A stretch of DNA of 64,000 nt from Apricaphanius iberus (taxonomy: Eukaryota; Chordata; Actinopteri; Cyprinodontiformes; Aphaniidae). Made by a program: the position numbers and the translations under genes. The stretch's first letter is position 1. Each line of letters starts with the position of its first letter. Positions 23,401-35,400 of the stretch are shown in pieces. The notes beneath the pieces are model-generated. The model was given only the letters and a program-made list of their open reading frames with translations. It was not told the DNA's origin and did not search any database. The DNA lies in the NCBI GenBank assembly GCA_028564705.1, contig JAPXFQ010001133.1:2556001-2620000 (forward strand), in the 5' to 3' direction.

Positions 23401-26400
23401 AAAGTTTTCCATCACCGTTGGAAAAAACAAAACAATAAAGAAGCGACAATATTCAGTTAAAGCGACCCTTTTAATATTCTGAACCATTGATAATCAAATA
23501 CAGAGCAGGTATTCCAATAAGGGTGATATTGCACTTTAATTCAGCAGCAAATAGAGCATCGCATTATTAGCCAGAAGGTAATATTTAGGGATTAAGTTAT
23601 AGAGATACTGGTATCAGATATCGGTCCAATACCGTTCTATTATACTCAAACCTTCAAATGTGGGCACTTCAAAAAAACTTCAGTGATGTGGTCATTTTTA
23701 TTAATGTTTTTTTATTCAACTTACCATCATTTGTTGCAACAATCAGAGAAGAAAATTTAAACCTGTCATTGCATTTTTTGTGAGGAAGAAGTTTGAGGCT
23801 ATAATTTTATTTCTTACCAGTCTAAATTTCTAAAATATGGAACATTTATTCGGAAAGTATATGTATTCATACAAACATTCAGTGTTTATTCCCCAGCGTT
23901 TTACATAATGCTGCAAAACAAGCTCAAAATCATTCATTAGAAATCAGTAATATAAAAGTTTTAGTCTAAAATATTAACTGAGTATTAAATCATTAATGCA
24001 GTTTTAATAGAAAAAGCTTCTCATTTGAGGTAGTTTATTGGCATTACTGAGTATAGATTTGATTTTTGCCCAGTCACGAAGACCTCCTGCTTCCTTTCTC
24101 TTGCAATACCTCAAACATTTATTGCATGTTTGACATCGTGTCCAAATGGAAAAGAACTCACTCCACACCAGATTGGCCAATGCTTCCAAGTAAAACAGAA
24201 ACCCAGTTAATGTATAAATCCCTGCGAAGCGGCCCCGGTCGAGCTCCTGTCCTTATTTGGCCCCGTGTTTAGAAGGAGAACAATTTTGTTTCTCGGGCTT
24301 GCTGCCATCAATATGGTAGCGGCTCTTGTGTGGGCAGAAAGGAGCGTATGAGGAATTCTTAGTGCGGTCTGACCAACGGCGGAATCCGTGGGATGATTTA
24401 TGCACAGTGGCATGCTCTCCCATCAGTGTTAGGGTGATGTTAATGTGCTAAGATCAGAGTAATGGTTGAGCTAAAGGGGCAAGAAATCTCCAAGAACACC
24501 ACAGCTTTGAAGATAGAATGTAATGCCTAAATGTTGGGTAAAGAATACCACAAACAAAGACAAATCTCGCTGAAAAATGCTGGTCCTCAATATGAATAGA
24601 AATCAGAGAACTAAAGTAGAAGGCATCTCACCTGAGAGACTTGAGCTTTAGTCTCTAACAATGACCGAATTTAACTCACTTCTGCTTGCCCCCTCATGGG
24701 GCCTCTCATCTAAGCTAAGATTGCTCCCCTTGGGCCTCTCGGTTGACCTCTTGTTATATTCCTTCCCAAGCTCCTCGTTTCAAAGGACTCTTTTAGAAGG
24801 CTTCCTTGTGGTCTGCTACCCTGTCAGAAATAGGGGTACAGAAAGGGGTACATTACTTTGCCCCAAGGTACAAAAAAGACATTAACCCAAACATCGGACT
24901 CCAGGGAACCATGTGTACCATTTTCACTGTCTGGAATGTACATACATGTTCATATATGTGTAATATATATGAACATATACATGTTCATTTATATTTACAT
25001 GTAATTCCACATGGGTTTTACATGTAATTCTACATGCGTTTCATATTTTTTCACATGTATTCACATTCTCTTAACATGAAGTTCCACATATTTTTACATG
25101 GGTTTTACATAATGTTTCGCATGTAATTCCACATGGGTTTCACATGGATTTAACATGTAATTCCACATTTTTTAAGGGTTTCACATAATTTTACACATGT
25201 ATTCACATGGGCTTCACATGTAATTCCATCCACGTGTTTTTACATGGATTTCACATAATCTTTCACATGTATTCAGATGTAATTCCAGATTGATTTCAAA
25301 TTTTTTTCACGTGTATTGATATGGACTTAACATACAATTACACATGGTTTTACACAGGTTTCACATAATTTTACGCATGTATTCAGGTGTAATTCCACAT
25401 GGATTTAATATTTAATTCCACGTTTTTTAAGAGTTTCACATAATTTTACACATGTATTCACATGGACTTAACATGTAGTTCCACATATTTTACATGGGTT
25501 TCACATAATCTTTCACATGTATTCAAATGTAATTCAAATGGGTTTCACATATTTTACAGATGTAAAATTTCAAATAAACAATAAATAAACATGTATTCAC
25601 ATTAACTTAACATGAAATTACACATGGTTTTACACAGATTGCACATAATTTTACGCATGTATTCACATATAATTGCACATGGGTTTCACTTTTTTCATAT
25701 TTATTCATATTTGCTTAATTTGTAATTTCACAAGGTTTTACATCGATTTCACATATTGTTCACATATATTCACATGTAATACCACATGTAAAAGCACTTG
25801 GGTTTCACATATTTTTTCAAATATTGATTTTATGTGGAATATAACATGTTTCACATGTGGTTTATGTGTTATCCCATGGGCTTCACACGTGATTGTCCTT
25901 GGGTATCACATGAAATCGTTCCAAATACACACAGGAAATGTGTGCAAATTTCAGGTGGTTACCTGTTTTTTACCTATCTCATTTTTTAAACATGTTTTCA
26001 CATGTCAAATTTCACATGTGCCAAATATTTTTTACATGCGATATTGCCCATGCGAAATTCACATGTTTTTTCTTTAAGGGTATGTGTTCCTCAGTATATT
26101 TTTGTACCATTTTTTTTGGGATGGTGATTACCTTTTTCACAAAAAAATTAATCCATTGGCAAAGCTAGATTTATGTAAATGTCCTTCATAATTATATATG
26201 TGCTTTAAAAATGGTGAAGTGATTGTTAAAATTATTTTGACGAGAAATTTTGCGATGCCAGCATTCATATTTGGATATATTGCAAAACATTTTAGTGCAA
26301 GAGCACCTCTATTGTTGTTATTGTGGGCGACTATTGGCTACATCATGATCAGGTGATGTGTCAATAATGTCAAGTCAATAATGATTGGCTGTCAAGGTAG

Positions 26401-29400
26401 CGCTGAAAAAAGGTACAGACTACAGTGGTACAAATAGACGAAATTGTACCTTTGACAGTACAACCCCGGTGACGAGACATTGTATCCCTAAAAATTTAAA
26501 TCTGTACTTTAATTTCTGTCACCATATACTCCTCACTGGCTGGGAAGTCATTGTGAAAATCTCAGAGCAAAAGGAAACAGTTTTTTTTGTGGTAATCTGT
26601 ACAACAGGTTCTGTTAACATCTGAGCAGGAAGGAATGTTATATTTGTTATTTAGAAGATGTTCACCTAAAGATATTCTAGAAAAGGAGAAGATAAAGAAG
26701 CAAAGTGCCCCAAGGGTGAATCTTTTAGCTATTATATTTACTTACATCCCTTTAAGCTGGTCAACACTTTGTGAAGGCTGCATTCTCTCCAAGTTCAAAC
26801 TTCAGGAAAATTATGTGGGTGAAACCGTCCAAACTGGCTGGTGGTAGAAAGTTCCTATCCTGAAAGGTTGTACTTGGTTTATACCAAACAAATCCCCTGT
26901 TCTGATGTCCAATAATTTGATTTTACTCCTAACTATTCAATGAACACTATTCCAGAAGTCCTGGTCTTTGTCGACTTTATATCAGGCAAATTTTAGTCTG
27001 ACCTCTATGTCTTTCTTAGATAGATTCCTCCTAGCACACACATGAGAGGGCTGGTACAGGGAGAGTTACACCCATACAGGGGATGCAGTCCATTTAGAGC
27101 CTTAAAAACCAATTAAAGGACTTTAAACTGAATTCTGAACTGGACAGACAACCAATGCAGTGAGATAAAAACAGGTATGATAAGCTGCATTCTTGCGGCA
27201 ACGTTCAAGAACATGTTTAGGACCAACTGAAGGAGCAAGACGGATGCCTTATTAATGCCGTTTAGAGATAATCAAATCAGGAGGTAATATAGAAACGAAT
27301 AATGGATTCTAAGTGCTTTGTATTCAAAATAGATTTCAATTTGGAAATTTGTCTTAGGAGGAAAAAACATGACCTGACTGAGAAGTTAACCAGAGTCCAT
27401 TTTAAGCGCTGAGTCCGCCCTAATACCAAGATTACAGGTCTAACGGGGAGACATCGCCTTTTCCATTTGAGACAAAAATAACAGCCTCAGTTTTTGAATC
27501 ATTTAAGTGTAGAAAGTCTGTGTTCAGCCACTCTTTGACATCCTTAAAACTGTCTAGGAGTGGTTGCATTGGCATTAAGATGGAACTAAACGAATTATTC
27601 CTTAAATTGGCACCCAGAGTGAGAGTATAACGGGAAAAGAAAAGTGGTCCAAGGATGGAGCCCTGAGGAGCCCCCCCCCAAAGGCAAAGGTGTAGATAAT
27701 GAAACATTGTTGTCAATCATCAGAGAAGAAGGTATGGTCATTTAAAAATAGAACAAAGCCGGTTATTCCAACCAGACGGGTCAACAGCATATTATGGTCA
27801 ACCCTATCAAACGCAGCAGACTAATCAAGTAGAACGCAATGGCCAGAGTCCCTTACAATGAAGGTATTATTTAAAAGTAAATGTACAGTTTCAGCAGCCA
27901 GATTTTAAATCACTGAGACAGAAATATCTTCATGTTACTCTCCTACTGCATCCGATATTTGTTTCTTCAGTGTAAAACGCAGACCAGAAACAGCTTGTCG
28001 ACTGATGCTTTCTTCTTGCACGTCAGCACGCCCTGGGTGTGATCGCTTCTCATCCAGCTACTGAACTGCTGATAACTTAGATTACAAAGTCAATGAGCTC
28101 TTCTGTTTTCCCACGGCGAATAATTACGGCAGCTTCCTTCCCGGCCGTGCCTGCTGTCCGTTGATAGCGCACTCTCATCCCCGCGGTCGTAAACAGCCCT
28201 CAACTCACACCGCGCTGGGATACAAGGTGTTATAGGCTCCCACTTAACTCGGTTCCCCTCCATGAGCTTCCCCTGTGCGTGTTTATCTCTACACACAAAA
28301 GTAAATACAATCAGATGGAAGCCATGAGTTGCCATGGAGTGCCTGTTTGTGCTCTATAATCAGTGATTTTAGGCACAGAGGGTGATCCAGACTATTAGGA
28401 GCCACTCACTTGCAATGGGTACTATAGGAAAGCTTTTCATACATCCTTATTGGCTTGTGATGGCCTGACTGCTATTAAAAGATGCTTCATGTTGCATTGC
28501 AACTTCAGGAAATCAACACCCTGCTAATTTTGAGGGTGACAGTAAAATTAGGGCACAAGTGATACTGTTCCTAGCAACAGGAACTAGCTTGTGGAGTATA
28601 GTATCAGTGTGAGATATGCCTACACTGCTGTTAACAGGAAAACATGCTGGGCTGGAAAGAAACAGCAGAGAAAAGATGCAAAAAGAGAACCAAAAAATCG
28701 AAGAGAACAATCCTGAAAAAGCATCTACGTGTACACTAGAAGGAACTAGAAAGGCTTTGGTTTAAAAAACTCTTTGTTTTTGGTATTAAAGCTATCATTA
28801 GAAGATACTTTTTTGTTGGGAGAGAAGAAGGTGGGCAGTTCACAAATCAGATGTATGTTGCTGATTTAAGTATTCACTTTCTTTACAGTATCCTCTGAAT
28901 GTTTCGGTACATATCACATTTTGTTAAACTGATTATGGTGGCTAATAATCAACCATATTAATGCTATGTGTCTGATAACTATTATTGTCATCTGACAATA
29001 TATTTTCCAGATTGCAGAAATCAAACCGACCTTAACAAACCCAAATGTTGACCTATAGGCATTTAAAACTTTTGCTTTACCACCTGAGCAAGTTAGCTTG
29101 TTGGCTAATGCTAGCTTGCGCAGTGCTAATTGTGGAGTACCACAGGGTTCAATGCTTGGGCTTCTGTTTATTTGTGCTCCAAATTAGTAAAACCATCAGA
29201 CAGCATGGGATAAGTTCTCACAGTTATTCAGATGACACTAAAGGTATGCCTTAATTTAAAACTTTGAGACAAAAAGTTGAAATCTTGGGACCAGAATTTT
29301 TGATAATGTATGTATTGTAAAGTGCCTTGACTAAGGCCCTGTCTATACGTAGCCGGGTATCTCACAAAACTGATATATTTTTCTACGGTTTGCCCTGTCA

Positions 29401-32400
29401 TCCACACGTAAACGGAGATTTTCGGCACCAAAAACCAGTTTTTTTTAAAACTCCGACCAAACTGGAGATTTGCGTTTTCTCAGTTTTCAATATCTGCGAG
29501 TGGATGGCCAAAACCAGAGTTTTAAGAACCGTAATGTCACTATTAGCAACAAAAAATGCTGAAACGTCACACGTGTGACCTGTGTTTACTCTCAATAACA
29601 GCATTTCTGCCCTTAGAGCTGTGTTGGTATCATCCATTGTTAAGGTTTGTTTTTTTTGCTTTTAGAAGCTGAATGACTGCTGTGTGCTGAAGTTAGAGGA
29701 TAGAAAGTTACTCTGAGCGGATAGGATTTGGGAGAACTACTGCCCCCTACAGGTTTGCCATGTCTATAAATGTGCTGAAAAACGCATTTATCCGGTTATA
29801 TGTGGATGGAGAATTTTTCTGTTTTTTTTAAGGAGCGGCGGAAAATTGTCATTTTTTTTAAAAACCCAGCTAGGTGTGGACGTGACCTAAGCTAAAAATA
29901 AAATACAACTTTTACTTTTTTATATCCTCAGTAACAAGAACTTGTCTTTGCTGCATGTATTGTCATCTTCTCTCTTTGCCTGTTTACTTGACCAAAAGGC
30001 CACTAATGCCACAAAATCCCAAAAAAGATCTTTGCTTCTTATTTTTTAGTATTCAGCAACAAATAGCTTTACTACAAATTAAAGAATAGCAAAATGTATT
30101 TCAACCTTCTTTTTCTTTTCATGCCAGCCCTCTATATACAATATTAGGGCTAACAAAGCCCAACAATTAATGCAGGTGCTACAGTTCTGTAAAAATGCTG
30201 ACTTTGACTGACAAATCAATAAAACAATGCCAAGCCATCATGAGTACTATGATACTTTTGATGAATTGTCTCAACCTTTGGTGACATGATTCTAGGCGGA
30301 CCGCGGCTACACAGACTTGACTTACGTCTTTGCCATGTTGGGATAATTCAGTGCAGCGAGTTAAAAATAACCATCAACACCCAGAAAATAGAAAGGGATT
30401 ATTTTTCCATCAACACAGCGGATACGCGCAGAACGTACACCAGCTACACAGCTCCGATTCCCATTGCTTTTTTTGGGAGTTTTTCGACAGTAGCGGTATT
30501 CGTTAGCTTGTTTGTTAGCCGTAGCTAAATTGTTATGAAGTTTTTTGCTGCCGACTGTTTAATCATTGTTCCAATCCATTCATCCGATAATTTGCAATCC
30601 AAAGACGTCTTTTATTTGCCCTGAAAGGGGGCGGGTTAATGGAATTTTATAAAACGTTCCCATTCTGTTGGTTTTTTATCAAAGCGATTTGTGCAACCAC
30701 AGGCAAAACACATGGTCGCATCTAGGGCTGTGTTGAAAAAAAATAATCGAAAAATCGATTCTGAATCGGTTCTTATAAAAATTCGAAGAATTGAATTGAT
30801 TCACAAGTTAAAAAATGTGTTTAATTTTTTAACACAGTTTACCCCTTTTCACAGCTAAAATAGGCTTAAGCCGCTTTAACGCTTAGTTCTGAAAGTGTTA
30901 ATACAGTTTATTTTCCTGGTGAACTGTTACCCAGTGTGAAGTCATTTAATTACAGGCATATAATTATATACTGTAGCTCAGAAAAGCATTTTTAATAGCA
31001 ATGACCCACATCTATATCGAACTGGATTAGATTGAATTGGATTGGATCATGATAATCGATTCTAACTCTCAAGAATCAGAATCAAAATAATTCTTGAAAT
31101 TTGAATTGATACCCAGCCCTAGTTGCATCTGTTTCTGATGAGAATGTGCAGTAAAGCAGGGAGCGACGTCGACCAATAATCCTTCTGGACTTTATACCAA
31201 TGCATGAAATGCAGAAACAAAATTAACCATAGTATCTCAAAATAAATTCAGTTTGTTTGAGTTAGCTTTTGAACATTTATTGCAGTTTAAATGTCTTTTT
31301 TTTTTGTTGCAGATTCTTTTTCTTTTTATATAGTTAACAAAAATGTTTTCTCGCTTCTAGTTTTCTTTATTTCATTCATTTTCGTTAACAATAATAACCT
31401 TGTCCTATTAAAATACTTGTCTGCTACTTTTCTGGTTTCCTGCAGAGCCTACGCTACAAGCCAAAAGTGGCTTATATATAAAGAAGAACATTCAGTTTGT
31501 GCCGCAGGTTAAAGACTTTATTTCCTGGTTTTGAAAGACAAGTTAATTGTAGCATATTTTCTTTCCCATATTCCTTTGGTGAATTTCCGTGGTACATCCT
31601 AACACCTTGCAGGTGGAGAATAAGTTTCCTGTATTTTCTTGAATTCAGTTTACATTGTAGTTGTATTGTATCCATCTCACATGTAATTTTCTCCTTCTGT
31701 ATCTATGATTCTTTGGTTAAATCACTAAACAACCACACCGCTATATATTGCACATTATTTCCACCTGATGTACATATCATACATGTACATATTTGTTGTT
31801 TTGGCTGCTGTTTACTACCGAATTTCCCCTAGTGGGACTATTAAAGGATTATTCTATTCTATTCTATTCTAAATGCTTCCATTTGGGTTCTCAAACCATG
31901 TTTTCCTTTCAAACATTATTTTTTGTTCATTATAAAACATGTAGCAAACGTTATAAAATTGACACAGAATTTAAAGCCATAAATTGACCTAATGATTTAG
32001 TGTTAAAGAGACTGAGGCAACGTTGGAAAATGGTTTTAGAGAGCTTCAGGCAGCTGGTTCTACCTTTAAAGGGAACAGAGGTGCTGGAAATTAAGGCAGG
32101 AATACAGAGTGAAATTAGGGAGAATTAATAACTTTTTACCTGACACTGTTCACACTTTACCTGACTTACAGTTTGGCTCTCCTCACTGGTTAATCTTCTC
32201 ATTTTAGGTCACTACATCATGTCAGACAGCGACCAACTCTGAGCCGGTGAGTACTAAGCGTGAACGTATGTGCTTATCACCAATATCCAGATCTTTGAGG
32301 AAATATTCAAACTGTTGTTGGCCTCCCAAATCCTTCCGGCCCTTCCTGGAAGTGTAGCAAACTTCAAATAGGTTAAAGGTCGGCATCTATAGCCATAAAC

Positions 32401-35400
32401 GCTTCTTCACTGTCTGCTGAAACTCAAGCAGCCAAAGAGTGTTCAGCTTCTGAGGTGATAAAACTGCTATGAGATGAATACTAAGATCAACAGAATATGA
32501 TCCGTCTTGCAAAAAATGCAAGAATTAAGAAGAGAAAAGAGGAAAAGATGAGTAAAAAATGTTTCAGACTTTGGTCTGCCATTGCTTAGATATACCAAAA
32601 CATTAGAGAGCGGTTGAAGCATGTTCCTCTAATATGAGGAGCCATTTATAAAGTTAAACAGTAAAAAATTAACGGCAATAATTAGAATTATTTGGTTTGC
32701 CCTAAGGAAAAAATAAGGGCTTATTTTTCAACGTCATATTTGCATCCATGTTATTTGTTCATTTATAAAATAGTTTCAAATTAAATATTTAAATATTAAA
32801 CTGGCTTTCTAAATATGTAGCTTAGAAGCAAATATTTAACTCAGCGCTATATATTTAGCTAATATGGAATTTCACTTGCTGAGAAGTTCAATTGGACTAT
32901 CAAAATAAAAGCTGGGACTTACGTAAATGTATAAACTCCTGCTGCTGATTCCATCACTGTTGCTGTATTCCATCATAAACGTCTGTATTACGATTCAAAC
33001 GGCTCATTCTACGTTTTATGGTGAAATCTAGAACATTGACAGCAGCTTGCAATCAGGTATTTACTTAAAGTTAGTGCTTTCACTTAAGTAAATTTGCATA
33101 TTAGCTTTATATTAACCTCTTAGCTAAATGAGTGGTTCAAAGCCAAATATTTAGCTTGCTAGTTTAGCTTGTTAACTAAATACTCTGCTTCAAAAAACAC
33201 ATTTTGGCCTGCTTTAAACAAAACTTTTACTTTATTAGCTAAATACTCCGCTTCAAAAAATATTTATCTTTCTAACATTAACATTTAGCTTGCTAGCTAA
33301 CTACTCCGCTTAAAAAAAAAACCAATAAGCTTGCTAACTAACTACTCGGCTTCAAACAAAACATTTAACACCGCTTAAAAAAAACAAAAAACATTTATCT
33401 TTCTAGCTAAATAGTTTGCCTCGAACATTTAGCTTGCTAGCTAACTGCACTGCTTTAAACAAAACATTTCCCACCGCTTCAAACTAAACATTTAGCTTGC
33501 TAACTAAATACTCCGCTTAAAAAACCCCAAATTAGTTTGCTAATTAACTACTCAAACTTCAAACAAAACATTTTACTCCGCTTAAAAAAAACTAAAAAAA
33601 ATTTAGCTTCCTAACTAAATACTCCAAACAAAACATTTAGCGCGCTTTAAACAAAACTTTTACTTTATTAGCTAAATACTCCACTTCAAACAACATTTAG
33701 CTCAGCTTCAAAAAACATTTATCTTTCTAGCTAAATAGTTTGCCTCGAACATTTAGCTTGCTAGCTAACTACACTGCTTTAAACAAAACATTTCGCACAA
33801 CTTTAAACAAAACATTTTGCTTGCTAGCTAAATATTCTGCTTCAAACAAAACATTTAGCTTGCTAGCTATATACTCCGCTTAAAAAAACCCACTTAGCTT
33901 GCTAACCAAATACTTCGCTTCAAACTAAATATTTGGCTTGCTAACTAAATACTCCGCTTAAAAAAAAAAACATTTAGCTTGCTAGCTAAGTATTTAAATT
34001 GAAACTAAATCTTTAGTATGGAGCTAAATTTGTAAACTATATATTAATCATGCTAACCAAATGTTTATTTTAAATATATGACACCTATAAATGAATAAAT
34101 TACATTTACACAAATATGATTAAGAAAAATGAATCCCTTTTTATTAATCTTATGACAGGTTAAATAGCCCAAATTATTGTTGTTAATGTTTGACTATTTA
34201 AATGTAAGTCTTTAGTATTAGAAGGTTATCTACAATGAGAGAGAGATAGTTCGCCTATTATAATTATGAGCTTTTTTATTTTTGGTTATCTGGGTGGTTG
34301 ACCAGGGTGGCATCAAAAGGGGGAAACAGGCACCAGATAGTAGAATCTAACAGATGAGAAATTTCACATTAGTACCTGCATTTTGATAGACTCTGGGTAG
34401 TTAGAAGGTATTTAGATTTTGGTATTTTCAAAGTCTCTTCTTCCTTTTTCTTTTCTCAATGTGTTAGATACACAGAGAAGGGTTGCTGTAGCTTGTTTTT
34501 TCACATTTTTGGTTTTTGCCACTTTCAGGACTTTTAAGGCATTTGTTTTATGTTTGATTCTTGAGTGAAGGCATGTTGTTTCATGGTAGTTAATCTGAGA
34601 GTAGATTAGTAAAAACATGAACAATCAGGAAGCATGGATGCTCAAAATCAACAGCAAAGCTCAAACTTGGAGCTAGTTTTACCACAAAGTGGTAAACAAA
34701 AATGCTTTGTGTTGTTAATTTACATTCTCCTATATAGTTTATCATTAGAATTCACTTCCTTAACTAGAGTTGTTAAAACAGAGAGAGTGCCATGCAGTTA
34801 CTCCAGGACCCTCATTGGTTCCAGGTCGCTGAAAGAACTTGAATGCGAAGCTGCAGGAGGAGGAAAGATGAGCTTCAGAGCGATTATTCTGCTTCTTTTT
34901 TAGGACAGAAAGTGATTTATGCACTGCGGCGCAAAGACTTGAATCAGTTTCATTTTAATGAGCTTGGAATGGACATTTTCCTTCCCTTAAATGAAATATG
35001 CAAGCTCAACGAAATGGTCGAGTGTGATTAGAAGACCAGCAAATTAATCATTCTCACAATTTCTAAGCCTTTAAAGTCAACAGTGGTGGGATCTGTTCAT
35101 TATCTTTAGGATTAACCAGGAATTAGATCACTAAATTAGGCGGTCTAGAATAGGAAGAGACCTTTTTGAATCTTCTGTAGCTTGTTTTAGGGTAACTTGG
35201 ATATTTTACAGCTCACATCATCAACGGACAACTTTCCATTCATCACCGCAGAGAGGATAGAAACTTTCTTCCTATACAGCAAAAGTGTCACGCCTGAGTA
35301 AACAGCGTTCAGGTAAACGTAGTCGTATGAGTCAGGATTCCAATATGGTGACGCCCTGGTAGTCGTGGTTGCTGGTTTTAGACAAATTTTGTATTAATTT

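Larger units (their letters stand above)
2459..32207 (+). other. tns1: 29.7-kb tns1 intron between the two parts of the C1 finger
   Basis: This intron holds most mobile elements of the window (listed separately). Stretches where I see nothing specific: 3930-5500, 6570-6940, 10800-11890, 13930-15540, 15945-16680, 19730-22180, 23230-24050, 26500-26900, 27870-29040, 29890-30715 and 31130-31740. Some non-repetitive CpG-containing segments (10560-10800, 20000-20230, 20560-20780, 24060-24430, 28080-28390) could be regulatory; that is inference only. Confidence 0.75.

Noticed and set aside
25673..26077. 134-residue open frame rich in H, F, C and I
   Set aside because: Lies entirely in the ACATGT minisatellite.
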